This document shows positions 1 through 12,012 of a DNA stretch of 64,000 nt, one piece after another; the stretch's first letter is position 1; each line of letters starts with the position of its first letter. The translations under genes were made by a program, and so were the position numbers. The notes beneath the pieces are model-generated. The model saw only the letters and a list, made by a program, of their open reading frames with translations. It was not told the DNA's origin and made no database searches. Origin of the DNA: Diaporthe sp. PMI_573 (lineage: Eukaryota; Ascomycota; Sordariomycetes; Diaporthales; Diaporthaceae); contig JAJTUP010000006.1 of the NCBI GenBank assembly GCA_021399435.1, positions 1 through 64,000 on the forward strand, read 5' to 3'.

Positions 1-1136
1 GTTTCTTATAACACCTTTTTACGCCCCTCTATATAAGCTTATCCCTACTCCTTGTTGTTCTATTCCCAGTATTAATAATATTAAGGCTATATCTTACCGA
101 GTTGTCTTATATACCGTTATCTTAGCCTACCGGCGTTTTATCAAGACCGTATTTATCTCCTTGTTGCTTAAGCGCGCGTACCTGCTTATAAGCTCGGTTA
201 GTAAGGCCTTTTCATTTAGGTAGATGATAGTCTTGTATAGCAGGAGTATATCGGCAAACCTCTATATAGGCGGGTTGATACTCTACTTGATTATTGCCTT
301 TAGGATTAGCTTCAAACTCCTTTATACGTAACCATTATTACGTCCCTATATAGCATTTTACTATAATATTTAATATAATCCCCATGGTTACGCTACTAGC
401 CTAAGAAGCACCTAATATATTGGAGAAAATATAAGTACCTAAAGTATCTATAGTTTTGGGGGGTAATTATTCTTTTGTATGCACACAACATGCCTTGAAG
501 CTCAAAGTCTCCTTTATTTACCTACATTCTTGATACCGTCATCTATACTAAATATTCTTAAGAACCTAGTTGTTGAATCTATTGTTATTATCATTACTTG
601 AGCAGAAGCCAGGACCTTCTTTTTTGCCACCTCCACTGTTCCTGTTAACAATACAGGCTTTGTGCGGCAAATACTATTGTTGGCATAGTCATTGTTTTAA
701 TTGCAAGGTCTGGCGCTTTTTTTTGGATTATTAAGCCTTACAAGCTTGCCTAGGGTATAACATAATGTAGCAGTTATATAGAAAACAGAATTCTATTTGT
801 TACTAGCACCTTAACCTGGAGATAAATAATTATAGTGACCGTCTTAACCAATAGATCAACTAGTGGGCTTTTAATATATCATTTGTAACAAATACATTAA
901 TTGTGTTATAATAGGGGACCCGCTAAAAGGTTCTGCTGGTGGAGGCTTACGGCTAATTAACCAATCAACCAATCAACTAATTAGCAATCTCAAGCTATTT
1001 TTTGTTCCTACTTTCGTGATTGAGCAGTCCTATAGGTTGTGACCGGTATTGCGCAGCTGACTATAGCTGAGCTCGACGGGCAGAGAAGCATAGCAACGCT
1101 TCACCTCCTGACCAATTAGCCCCTTCACATTCCATC
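1..1136. other. AT-rich decayed stretch, nothing identified
   Basis: Both strands are saturated with stops and TpA steps. I could not match any frame to a family. The last 150 bases become less AT-rich towards the small ORF that follows. Confidence 0.5.
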
Positions 1137-1445
1137 ATGTCTCTCAGCAAAACGACAGTGTCTTTGGCCCGCGGACGACCCGCATAGAGAACCGCATTGC
1201 GGCCTTTAACAACGCAGCGCCAGACACTGCAGACAGCTCAATCATTATTTAAGAATGTTTCTCGGCAAATAGTCTTATTACCACCAACTTTACACGATAA
1301 CGCTGACGGTTGTGGGATAATAAGTGATCCGCGGGAAAGGATAAAGACGGCGAGTTATTTCGGAACCAGTAAAGCAGTGGCTAACCACTTCATAAGAGGA
1401 AGATCGTGGCCGCGAGCATATTTGGGAACAAATGAAAGTGATTAG
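1137..1445 (+). pseudogene. Unidentified small ORF with one amber codon
   Basis: From the ATG at 1137 a single frame runs about 100 codons to the stop at 1443-1445 and is broken once by a TAG at 1185, where CAG (Gln) would keep it open. The segment is GC-richer than the surrounding DNA. The N-terminus is basic (ATG followed by SLSKTTVSLARGRPA). I do not recognise a family. It may be a short host gene or a fragment of a longer one hit by RIP. The single CpA-to-TpA type stop matches the decay pattern of its neighbours. Confidence 0.3.
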
Positions 1446-2644
1446 TTAGAAATGAAAGGTAGATAATCGCAGAGCGTTCAAGTTCGCGCGTAACGGTAAG
1501 CCAATCTGTCTATAATAGACTTAGGGTCTATGTTTACAATTTTGAGCTTACTTGGAACTCTCGAGACACATGATTACTGTACAGTACTACGTGATATAGA
1601 TTTGTGCTGATAATAGGAGTGTCCGGGATAGGTGAACGCAATTTCAAATAGGCGCCCGTAGGCAGGTCCTACTCGTAACACTAGATGCTGCCAATATACC
1701 GCCACTATCAGGTGACTGGCAAACAAGGAGGAGGGCAGAGAACGTATATATATTGTATTGAGTTATCTACAATCCCATTAGGTGTCGCAAGTCGTCTGGC
1801 AGAGCGGCACTTGCTGTAAGATATGTCCGGGCCTTGAGCATACACTTCTGAAGCCTGGACGGACGTGCACCTATACCGAGTGTCCTCCATACAGGTTGGA
1901 TATGGCCTCCCTAACATCAAGTCTGCAACATACTGCCCATCACCTCACGATGCCTCCATCATCGATCACAGCTTGTATGATAGAAACGACATAAGTTAGA
2001 CAGCTTTAAAAGCACATTGCTTCATCTATCATACACTAAATGGGGTATCCCTCTTGATTCAAGTAGCACCGGCAACAGTAATCAACAGGTCTTCCTATTA
2101 AAGCCATTTATTTCTGTCCAAGAGAGGCCGGTAGATTGCCGACTTCAATGTGCCGGCTTTAGAAGAAGATGGCTATAATACATTGCAACCCCTTTGCAAT
2201 TGTAACCGTACCAAGCCGCCTACAGACAAGGAAATTGCATCTTTAGACTCTTCGAAGGAGCAACTCGGCGACCCACCCTCCGCTGGAGTTATACGGGCCA
2301 GTGACAAGTGGATTGCCCACTCTACGCTACTGCAATAGTATGTCCCAGTACACTGTAAAGCAAGTATATAGCTAACTGCGAGAATTTGTCGCAATAGAGT
2401 CGAGCAATAAAAGCAACCTGTTTTAATAATCTGTTTTCTCATTTGTAACAAATCCTATTTGAACCAAGCCCTTTAATTTCCTAGCTAAAACAGTATTCTC
2501 AAAAATAGACCTCAATCCCGTAATAGACGGGCCCAATATAAGCTTAGTGTTTGATTTTAATTTAAGCACAGTACACCGTAATTTAATTCCAAATTAGACA
2601 TTACAGAGATCGCACTGGCTGGCCCGAGAGCAACATTTGCGCGC
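1446..2644. other. Mixed-composition stretch, no gene assigned
   Basis: Several short ORFs of 60-90 codons lie on both strands (for example 1782-1994 and 2150-2338 on the plus strand), but none shows a recognisable motif, splice pattern or signal peptide. Composition is less AT-rich than the DNA to the right. Confidence 0.4.
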
Positions 2645-3089
2645 TTAACAAGTAGACAAAGTCCCATCCCCAGTGCCAAGAAGGCCCTTCTTGTCGCCCG
2701 GCTCCTAGTACATGGTTTTAGGCTTGGTGGCACCGTGAGTACGGCCGCCCTTTAGGATGTTGCTATTATTAATGGCTTCTTTTTCGTCTTGCTCTGCAAA
2801 AACATATATATTTGTCAGCACCTTTCGCGGTCGGATATTGCCCTCCGCAAATCATACCCCCTTTACCTTTCTTAAATGGGTTTTATAAGACAAGACACTT
2901 ACCGAGAGTAGCGTTAAAGTTAGGGTTCCAAGCGTCGTTAGGCTACTCGACAGTTGTCTCGTCCGCAATAACGGAAACTACTGTTTTACCCAAGGTGGTA
3001 AAAGAGTTGTCAACCGTGTCGCCGCCCTAAGGAATGTCGTCAGTAACGGTATCAGCATTATTAAACTCCTTGTTGGCATTAGTTGACAT
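2645..3089 (-). pseudogene. Relic of a small two-exon conserved fungal gene
   Basis: Read on the minus strand, exon 1 (3089-2903) starts MSTNANKEFNN and exon 2 (2793-2645) ends in an intact TAA. Between them is a textbook fungal intron (2902-2794, 109 nt) with a GTAAGT donor, a GCTGAC branch site and a TTTTTGCAG acceptor, and the frame is kept across it. Three in-frame TAG codons (two in exon 1, one in exon 2) each sit where CAG would fit, in the pattern DIP*GGD, VE*PND and MY*EPGDKKG. The exon 2 motif LKGGRTHGATKPKTMY followed by EPGDKKGLLGTGDGT resembles a family of short conserved fungal proteins of unknown role that I know only by its look. Apart from the ambers the gene seems complete at about 110 residues. 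RIP of a duplicate copy is the simplest explanation. Confidence 0.6.
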
Positions 3090-6000
3090 CTTTTTTCTGT
3101 TGCTGTCTGTAAAATGCAGGTCTGGGTGGGGGTTGCTGAAATTAAGAGATCACGATTGCAACAAGTATTAGTCTAATCTGGTCCATATATATAATAGAGA
3201 AATATAAGTTAGTCGCGGGGATTCGTGGCTTCGGAAAAGAAACCATACTGTAGGCATTAGGCAATATACTATATATATATTATATTATTGTTCCCTTTAG
3301 ACTTGGGTTGACATTATTGTAACGACATCCAATTATTGGTTTCCTGCATAAAGACATCATAGAGGCTACAATCAATTCTTGCAGTTGCTGCCTTCACTTT
3401 ATAGTTACAGTAACGTATGCTACATTCATAAGCCCAATGGTTTCACCAGCTCTAATATAAGGAGATGCATTACATACTACATATTAGTTATTAGGGTTTA
3501 ATACGGTTCACAGGCTTAATGCCATTTAATGCAGAGGGTACATAGTTTTTGGTTAGCAGCGTTAGCGCAGAGCGTGGCAGTCTTAACTATAGAAGTCTTG
3601 AGCCCTGCCTATTAGGAGAGGTGGTCCAGACCCACCGGACAACATATTACATAAGATCAGATTGTAAAATATATGCTTGCAATCAATAGGGTAAACATGA
3701 CCTGATTTTCTTCTAAACAAGTGCCCGCGCTGTTAGCCTATTTATATTATCACAACACAGTGGTAATAGGTAATTACAAACGGGCTAACAGACGACAATC
3801 TAGTTAGGAAACCTATATCATCTTTACATTCGACCTAGACTTTTGCGACAACTCAACTCCTAGAGGCCTAAGTATAATTACAAACAGCAATTGTAGGTAA
3901 AATTGCCGAGACCCCCTAATGCACCACTACCGTTTCAAAGTATACATTCTCCCGTTCGCTATGTTTTAAATGTCGTTCCCCGACCTTGCCGAGTAAACTC
4001 CAGCGGCCGGGTGCTAGTACAGACAAGGGCGATAATATAAGAGGTAGATAGGTTACCTACTGCACAATGTGTAACAATATTGTAAGAGATGCGCATCGCT
4101 TAACACGAGAAGGATTCACGACAGCCAAAGATTCCCTAACATAAGTAGTATAACCCTTACTATTTACGTTTATCCGCACCGTCCTACATGTTACTATTCC
4201 TATAGGCCCAATAGCACTGTAGGCATACCTTTATTCTAGTCAAATAACCTCGATAAGGCAAAGTCAACTAGGACTAGAAAATATACAATAGTTATATTCT
4301 AGATACGCATATATAAGCAGAAGCTAAGTTGAACGCAGAAGAGGCAGATAGCTTTTCTTTCTAAATAATATATATTTCCTATTTGCTTATACCTTTATTG
4401 ACTAATACTGTCACGACCCTGACAGAAATAGGACTAATGGTTGGCTTTAAGATAGGACAAGATCTACTAGGCCAGCTTACCAGGCCAGCCAAAGCGGCAC
4501 AAAGAATCTAATTAGACATTATATAACCCGCTTACCTAACAAAAGAATCAATTAGAATTAGAACTGAGTTGTACTAATCTAGTCCCAGATTTGGGACGCT
4601 TAGTTTTAAGTTAGACTAAGCCTTACAAATAAATTAGGACCATCATACTCTAAGTCCTATAATCGCAACTAAATGGATAGATATATAAAGATACACTTAT
4701 TACTAGATAGCTAGATAGTACAGACAGCTCTTTAGCAGTTAATCTTGTAAGAATAGGGTGTAAATAACTCTCATTTTTCTATTTTGCCGTTTTAATCTAA
4801 GTCGTATAAGTAGGCTAGCAAGCCCCTTATATATATTTGACTTACACAGGGCTCGGTGGCCGATAGGCTTTCGGTAACCAAAGGGGGCAATTATTAGGTT
4901 ATTGAGATATTTCGAGAAATCTAAGTATTTACTTAATAGTACCCTAGTCCTTATTTCTGTACATGTTGGACTATACTACTAGTGGCACTGTCCTTACAAC
5001 ACATATGTTCATGATTGCTTTAAATCCAACCTTCACGATAATTGAGACGCAAATATACAGACCACCGGCTTATCTCTTTACACTTGGAATTATTTTTGCG
5101 ACACTAACTCCTACAAGTATGGTTTTAGGGAATTAACCTATTGCGTGGAAACTCTATATAAAGGCTCTCTCTAACTACAATACTGTCAATATATAGACTA
5201 CAGACCTTTTGTCTACTTAACTGTTGTCTACTAATATATCGTCTAATGGTTCTTAAGCTACTAGTTTTATATCTACGGGTTAGTAGGCTATAGCGTAATT
5301 ACTGTCCCTCTTGCCACTACTATTAGCGGATTATCTTCTTTGTCCCTCAGCGCTGGGGAAAGTGCTGGCATAGATATTGAGGCGGCTATAGGGGTGCTTG
5401 GACTTATAGTGCTTGGGTGGCTGGTATATTAACAAAAAAAGACTATTAGTTTACAAAATAAAACTTTAGTTCTAGCCCTAAAGGCATAATTGGCGTCTAC
5501 AGGTTAGCGTGGTTACTAGGCGTACGCGTTATTAAAAGGATCATTGTAGGAAGTGCCTTGAGTACCGGGCAGAAATTAGCTATAAACGCTTGAGATTACT
5601 CGGTGATTAGTATAAGGGCAAGGATAATAGCTATTTGACTACTTTTATTGCATGATATTATTAATAATAGGCGCCTTTAGAGTTCTTGAGAGCGCTTGGA
5701 TGACAATGTCTACTTATAAGGTTTTGCTATAGCATTAAGTATTATATATATATTTGTGACTTTTTTTAACCATATTTGAAAATATAGAAATACAATCTTA
5801 GCAGATAAATTATACCTTTATTGCTAAAATCTAAAATGATATTATATCGTTTTACTAGTGGCTTACAGCTTAATAAGCAAAGGCTTTGAAATTATTAGGC
5901 AGAAAATAGACTACTTGACGAGAATAAATAATTAGAGGCCTTATTTATATAGCCCCGGTGTCTGTAAAATATACGCCATTATCTTGGGGCTCCTAATTTT

Positions 6001-7010
6001 GTATTTAGAAGGTTTTAATAATATATATGGTAGGTAGGTATACAGGGGAGTCTATATCTTTCTGGCCTATACATTGAGGCTCCCTTGTTTATAGACGCAT
6101 TTTTGCCTATAAGCTTTTTATAATAAAGTATATTAGTTTTAATCTTTACCAACTTTTTCCTAATGTCTTGTTATTACTAGTATAAGGCGAGTTAGACGAG
6201 AATACTAAAAATTAGGCCAACGGCTTATGCGTTAGACCTGTAAAGAATATAGACAAAGGCTGCGACTTTGTTCTGAGAAATTAAGGTTTGGGCTTAGTAG
6301 TAGATCCGCATAAAGCAATTATTAACTTTCTTATTATATGGTAGCTACCCATATTATCTTAATTAAACCAGAACAATTATGGCTACCTAAAGCATATAAG
6401 AGTATGGCAAGCGTATAATTTGTTAATAGCGACTAGGGACCCGTTAGATCTTATGTAATAGTATAACAATATAATACAGGCGGTTATGACAGGGATAGTG
6501 GCGAGCGGTTACCTTAACGACATTATAATATTATTAACAACTCTTTGTAGACTTCAAACGTTATAACAAATGCACTTTAGGACATTCGGTACTTAAATAT
6601 TCATTAAACATCTTGGAACTGTATAATAGAAACAAGAAGCAATACAAAAAAGCAAACAATATATTTAGTTATAACAAACTATAAGGCACGGTTTATATCA
6701 CCTTATTTAACATCAATCAATATAAAGTAGGTGCTTATCTCTAAAAGCACGAAATCTCCTTACTATTAAGAAGAGGCCTTTCCTCAAACCTTATTTAATT
6801 CTATCAAACTCTAATCTAAAGAATACACAACATTACATAACCTAGCACCAACTTAGCTCTTACATTTCTATCCACCTTAAAAAAGGCTCAGCCAAAACCA
6901 AATCTCCCAAAAGATCAAAGAAAATATCTAGAAACTCAAACCCCAGAAACTTTACCAATCGGTAAGTAACAGTAATAGCCATATCTCAGCATTAATGTTT
7001 TATTTCTAGA
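3090..7010. other. RIP-type AT-rich desert
   Basis: Nearly 4 kb of AT-rich sequence full of TA steps and stops on all frames. Apart from the membrane-span relic at 5283-5530 I found no frame that reads as a protein after allowing for Gln/Trp-to-stop changes, and no terminal repeats. Confidence 0.55.
5283..5530 (+). pseudogene. Relic of a single-pass membrane protein (Ser/Thr stalk plus TM)
   Basis: One plus-strand frame reads a Ser/Thr/Leu-rich stretch, then SLSAGESAGID and a hydrophobic run IGVLGLIVLGWLVY, then a TAA and a basic tail beginning QKKTISLQNK. Glycine-rich helix entry, one membrane span and a basic inner flank is the layout of many fungal WSC/MID2-like or SKG6-type surface sensors. 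Remaining stops are TAA/TAG where Gln or Arg would fit. Ends are not defined and no ectodomain can be read. This is a pattern match only. Confidence 0.3.
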
Positions 7011-7369
7011 ATGCAAGATTGCCTGCTTACACAAGGCAAGGAAAGACCTAAGGACGAGGTTTGTAAAATTACCTCCAAGGGCGGTCATGCTAGTAATGGC
7101 GGCAACTCCACAAAGTCTACCAAAACTTACAGTAGAGACACTAGCAACCAAGGCTTTGCGAGCATAGACCCAGACAAGCAGGTTAGTAGCTCTAAATTCC
7201 TATATATTTATTACCCTTAAGACGAAATTTAAAGTACTAAAAGTCATTTATCCTACAGCATGAGATTGCCTCCAAGAATAGTCAGGCTTTGTCAGGCTCA
7301 TTTAAGCCTGGCAGCAAGAAGGTAAGAGAGGCTAGTCATAAAGAAGGCTTGGCTACTAGTTCTAATTAA
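7011..7369 (+). pseudogene. CON-10/KGG-motif stress protein-like gene relic
   Basis: Exon 1 (about 7011-7181) joins exon 2 (7259-7369) across an intron at 7182-7258 (GTTAGT donor, TCCTACAG acceptor), keeping the frame to an intact TAA. The product has the GFAS-DP-KQ-EIASK...SGSFKPGS pattern typical of the short hydrophilic KGG-repeat proteins (Neurospora con-10, bacterial YciG/GsiB), which accumulate during conidiation and stress. The first KGG survives (TSKGGHASNGG), but the later ones read KNS and KEG, as expected if GGN codons suffered G-to-A changes. No stop interrupts the frame, so it might still be expressed. The damaged motifs and its position inside a RIP desert favour a pseudogene. 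The true start is uncertain. Confidence 0.55.
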
Positions 7370-7577
7370 GTTTCAAAGAACCTAAAATTAATCTCTATTG
7401 TTTATAAAATAAGAGCTTTTGTAAAGCTACAAAGTAAATTTATTACTTTTTAATATTAAAGTTAAACCTTCCAGCTTTTGTGGCCTTAAGATATCCCTTA
7501 GTGCTAATAGCCGGGATGGAAAAGTTTAAAGTTTTAAAATGATGTCCGGGTTATCTAGATGTATTCTACCGTAGTTC
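7370..7577. other. Short AT-rich spacer
   Basis: Spacer between the end of the KGG-motif gene relic and the C-terminal end of the convergent monooxygenase relic. No feature seen. Confidence 0.5.
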
Positions 7578-9050
7578 TTAAAATCTCTCACCCTAAACTA
7601 AGCGGTTTATTATAGAGATGGCCTTATTACGGTGCTTCTCAAGCTTGATACTAAAGATGAAGTCCCACTTATATACCAGCTTCTCTTTAACTTGGTCTAG
7701 AGGTATCTTGGTTTTCCCACCCCTTTCCGTTATTATTTCCCTAGTAACCTAGCTAGATTCGACAATGTATTATGTATATGGCCTGCATACCTTATTATAC
7801 GCCTTTAGCGCGTTTACTGTATCCTTGGTCGTTTTAGCGTGGCCAAGCAGCGGCGACAAGATAAAGCTGTCTTTAACCAAAATTCCACCACCTAAACCCT
7901 GCCATGGTGTAATTGCATGAGCCGCATTGCCTACTAAACACAGTAGGTCTAACGTATAAGTGTAAGCCGGTAGATGCTCCCATAAGTATATAGCAGGTCT
8001 TTCTAGCTTATTAAACAATAATTATTATGCAAATTATTAGTACGTCCAATTTTCTTTAAAGCCCAAGGTTTCTTCTAGCGGAATATAGAGAATTCCGTAA
8101 CTTACCTTTTCGACCGCCTTCTTTAAGTGCGTTAACCAGTCCTGGAAAAGCCTGCAAAGCTCGTTGGCCGAAACAGTACAATGCCAGCGCTCTGATCCGA
8201 CAGCCTCTTGATCGTAAGCCGTGATAACAAACTAGACTATCTGGCCTTTAGTTAACAAATCATGCATTAGAAATGTCCCGTCGCCAATCTACCCGTACTC
8301 TTGGAAATCCTTAATATATATCGGGCCCGTTCCAATACTGGCCTGAGCTCCGACATACGGTTTTAGGGCCATAATAGCCCAACAACTACTGTTGCGTGGT
8401 ATAGCTGCAGGATCGTCTTTACCCAAAATAAGCTTTCGGACAGTACTGTGGATGCCATTAGCGCCGATAAGAATATTATAATTATGTATGCTCCCGTTAG
8501 AACTATAGTAGTCGTAAAATATATTAGAGAGGTGCTATATGTAAAAAATTGCAAAAGTGTAATACAGAGCAAGGCTTTGTCTGTAGAAAAATATAAGGAT
8601 ATATATAAATAGACAGTTAAAGATCCGTCGTTATTACAATTAACATTTTTAAGTTTCTTTAAAGCATGCATACAGTCTGGGGGCAGGCCTGCCAACAGCT
8701 TACAGAGAAAGGCAGCACGGCATATAATGGTAGTAACTTGAGGGCCACTGTTGCCGTGTAGGCCTATAAAACAGAGCAAGCTTCCTTGCTCCGGGCCCTC
8801 CCCTCCACGCCTGGACACCTTTCTGCGGTACGGCTCTGGCGCGTTTGAGGCATTCCGTTGCCGTATAGCTAATAAGCTCCAGCGCTACTTGGGTGTTGCA
8901 GGTTATCCCCACGGCTGCCCCGGCCTCTTTGAAATTAGAAGCAGACTCAAAGATGTGCACATCTAGATGTGGGTAAGGGAAGAGGGCGTAGAGTATAGTG
9001 GCGCCGGCAAGACAGCCTTTATAGATAGTAACACGGATAGATTGGGACAT
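7578..9050 (-). pseudogene. FAD-dependent monooxygenase (salicylate hydroxylase-like) relic
   Basis: The minus strand carries, in order, all main blocks of a class A flavoprotein hydroxylase. The N-terminal Rossmann strand lies at about 9040-8990, with GGGLAG decayed to KGCLAG, then PHLDVHIFESA. GNSGPQVTTI lies near 8750 and LLAGLPPDCMHALKKL near 8680. A middle block runs IMALKPYVGAQASIG (8375-8330) to GSERWHCTVSANELC (about 8200). The FAD-ribityl motif CLVGNAAHAITPWQG (7950-7905, from GDAAH) follows, and the C-terminus reads EKLVYKWDFIFSI (about 7660). The family uses FAD and NADPH to hydroxylate aromatic rings, often in catabolic or secondary-metabolite clusters. The frame is broken by TAG/TAA codons, shifts and at least two probable introns. 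Identification is firm at family level; substrate is unknown. Confidence 0.8.
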
Positions 9051-10132
9051 CTTAAACAGCGTAGAGCCGTGATTTAATCCCTTTATTTTAAATAAAGCTT
9101 GGCTATTAAAACTTCACCTTTTGCTGTCTCAAGGCATCACGTTTTTTGGAAGAACAGTAAGGGCGGGAAAGTTTCTATTCTTAGCCAGTGCATCAAGTAC
9201 ATCTAATATAAACTTAAGGTAGGAACTTGGCCAGTATTCCTTAGCGCTCACCTATCCCAATTTGGTACCCTAAGGTTCCTTTACAGCATTAGATTAATAG
9301 TGTAATAATACATAAGATAAAAAATCCTCAACTTAAAATATTATCCCTCTAAGCAAGACCCATGCCAGTAGATAGCTTGTATATCTAGACAAGCAATTGT
9401 ATAGTCTAACGAAATATATGTACAAATTATTAAAAACACTAAAGCAATACCTATAAATTATATCAACTTTTGAGGTTGTCCTTAAGGTACTGCAGTTATA
9501 AGGTTGTCAATATGCAAAAATATTTAAGGGTACTTATAAATTGTTTTACTAATACCAACAAATCGCTAAAACTAACGTCTAACAATTAACCTTATATTCT
9601 TATATATTAAATTAACGCTTTGCAGGGCTTTACTTACAATATATAAGTCTGCGTGCTGTTTAGTTTAGGAAACATAATTTGTATTAATTTGATTTAGCTA
9701 TATCCCAATTAAGACTACCTTTTAAAATCTATGAGGCTTCCTAAATATACAGCTTAGGGGCTTTGTATGAAAATTAAAAGCAGGCGTCTCACTATACCCA
9801 CTCCGGCCTTATGCAGCTGCGTTTATAAGGCTATTAGACTACCATAGTACTATTTGTTTAACCAAATTAGCCTATTCTAATAGTAGCTGTAAGAATACGG
9901 CTGTAAGGATTATAGTCTCCTTATAAGGCGCAAAACATTACTGTGCAACAACCATCTAATAATGGTTAAGGTTATAGAAATAGAATAGCGGCAGAATATT
10001 AATTATGCGGATCCCCGACTTACGTCCTTCCCAATTTTCCACCGCCATGGGTATCTACACAGCAACCCAACTTCTACAGCTAAGGTTACCTAAATTTAAG
10101 CAATCTATTTATCTCCGGACACTTTCAACAAG
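9051..10132. other. AT-rich decayed stretch
   Basis: No recognisable coding frame, repeat or terminal structure was found between the monooxygenase relic and the coiled-coil relic. The composition is strongly AT-rich with many TA steps. Confidence 0.5.
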
Positions 10133-10595
10133 ATGGATACTAATCTCTAGATAGACTAACACCACCCAGCAGAAAACAGGCCAAACCCGTAGATAGAACA
10201 AATAAAGAAACAGTTAAAACTACTATAACAAGAAAGAAAATAGCAGGAAGAAACCAAAAAGCATTAGAACCTAGAGCAAGCTTTTAGAGAAGACGCAGAA
10301 AAGAAATTTAAGTTTTAAATAGATAAGATGCAGTAGACTTAGGAGGAAGCGAAAAGGGAGATAGAGTTGGCAAAATTTGCGGCCGAGAGAGCGGCGTAAA
10401 AATGACTTAAAGAAGGGCGGGAGTAACTTAAGGAGCGTTGTAAAGCGGAGGAAAGGCAGAGCAAATATGTATTAGTCAAAGCCAAACTAAAAAGCCGGCA
10501 AAAACTTGACAGGAAAGCTATAGAAAGGAAGTAACAATAGGGCCTAAGGGGGCTGTTTAAACGGTCTTTATAGCCACAGCAACTCTATTTTTTAA
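10133..10595 (+). pseudogene. Relic of a Lys/Glu/Gln-rich coiled-coil protein
   Basis: Starting at ATG 10133 (MDTNL), one plus-strand frame stays readable for more than 150 codons if stops are ignored. The stops are TAG or TAA in positions where CAG/CAA fits, plus one TGA where CGA fits. The readable residues are strongly charged and heptad-like, for example EDAEKKFKF, EEAKREIELAKFAAERAA and KAEERQSKYVLVKAKLKSRQ, so the ancestral protein was a long amphipathic coiled coil. Gln-rich proteins are very vulnerable to RIP because CAA/CAG turn straight into stops. No enzymatic domain is visible. It may have been a host protein or part of a transposon. I do not recognise a family. Confidence 0.6.
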
Positions 10596-11164
10596 CTCTC
10601 TTAAAGCAAAAATAGACCATTATTTTTTAAAAGATATAGTTTCTAATATAATGCTTAGCGCCATAATTATGTTTACTTTTACCTTTTGCTAACCTAATTT
10701 TTTATAATTGCTGTAATTTTTTTCTTTTGCTTTACGCTTAAGATCCTTTTCTCTAGGTATTGGTATTACTAACCCCTGGCTTATACTTAAGCTAGGACCT
10801 GTATATACTAATAGGACGGCAATAGCTGTTTTAATCTGTTTAGGCCTTCAACCTAATGTTAGCCAATAGCATAGATAAAGACGCGGAATTTGACGGGAGG
10901 AAGTAAATAGATAGGTAAAATATTTGGCAGCTATAGTATACATATAAGCCTGCCCCGACAAAATAGGGTCTAACCAAGCCGTATATAATATATTGTATTT
11001 ATTCATTTTAGAGGGTATTATTATATTATTTTAAGCCAAGTTATTAATAAACAATATTGTAAACACTAATATATATAGCTTAGCATTAAATGGATGACTT
11101 GTAAAGCAAACACTGCTTATAAACTAGTAATAGCACTATCTAGCTAGAGGTATAGCCTAACGCT
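10596..11164. other. AT-rich spacer
   Basis: No coding frame recognised. The sequence separates the coiled-coil relic from the 3' end of the Pig-F-like relic. Confidence 0.5.
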
Positions 11165-11748
11165 TAAAATTGCCTCCCAAAGAATACTATGCCGCCTAGT
11201 ATGCGTCTAAGCTTGTATTTGGCATAAATGCCAGCTATAATAGTTATCGGCTACTTCTGCTATTTGTAGTCTTAGTCTAGAGGGATTGGCATGGCGCCTA
11301 ACTAGGCGCCAAGGAAGCCGCCTAGGAGCCCGCCGAAGGTGTTGTCAAAGGGGGCCTTAAACCCGGCAACGGCAGCCTAGTTGCCTGCATTAATACTGTG
11401 GGTGTAGAAGAGCGGGAACGCGGTAAGTAGGGGCAGATGGGCGGCGTAGAGAAAGGTGTGGGAAACGTGGGTAAGCAAGGGTGCCTTGAAGAGGATTATA
11501 ATGACATAGAGGAGGGGCGTTAGGATTAGCGAGAGCAGGAGGGAAAGGAGAGCAGCCTGGAGCAGAAAATTGTTAGTATAGCAGACCATTTTGTAAAAGG
11601 AGATCGGGTGATATGGACTTGGCTGCGCACAATGATAAAGCTGGGGCCGGCCGGTCTGTAGAAGTCTGTAATGCGTGTCTAAATCCTTCCCTTTAGAAGA
11701 AGCAACGGCGTGGTTGCCGATCCAGGAGTTGCTGCACTCTGCTTGCAC
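11165..11748 (-). pseudogene. Pig-F-like GPI-anchor biosynthesis gene relic
   Basis: On the minus strand the frame starting near 11600 reads hydrophobic segments: [20 protein letters not shown], then [13 protein letters not shown], then [20 protein letters not shown]. After a TAG (Trp in the family) follow the hallmark blocks AVAGFKAPFDNTFGG and LGAMPIPLD. Next is a block in which each expected Trp of the pattern LDWDxxWQKWP is a TAA or TAG. Pig-F (PF06699) is a multi-pass ER protein that stabilises the ethanolamine-phosphate transferases of GPI-anchor synthesis. TGG-to-TAG/TAA is what RIP makes on the G-to-A strand. A working copy should exist elsewhere because the family is normally essential. 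The N-terminal 60 residues (to 11748) do not resemble Pig-F and may be another frame or junk. Confidence 0.7.
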
Positions 11749-12012
11749 ATTAATTGTGCGCCCCGGTGGTGTAAGCCTCGGGCGTACCAGCGGTGGTTTG
11801 TGCCTCTATAGTCTACCTACGCATAAAAACACTTTCCTCGAGAGTAATCCTTCCGAAGCCCTAAACCCGTAACGCCTAAGCCGTTATAATAGGGTATTAG
11901 TTTATTGCATTTCTTCCCCTAGGTTAATTGATAACTTTTATTATATGAAAAGTTACATAGGAGAAGCTTAATGTAAAACTAAAACTTTATTGGCTTAGAA
12001 TTACCTTATTTA

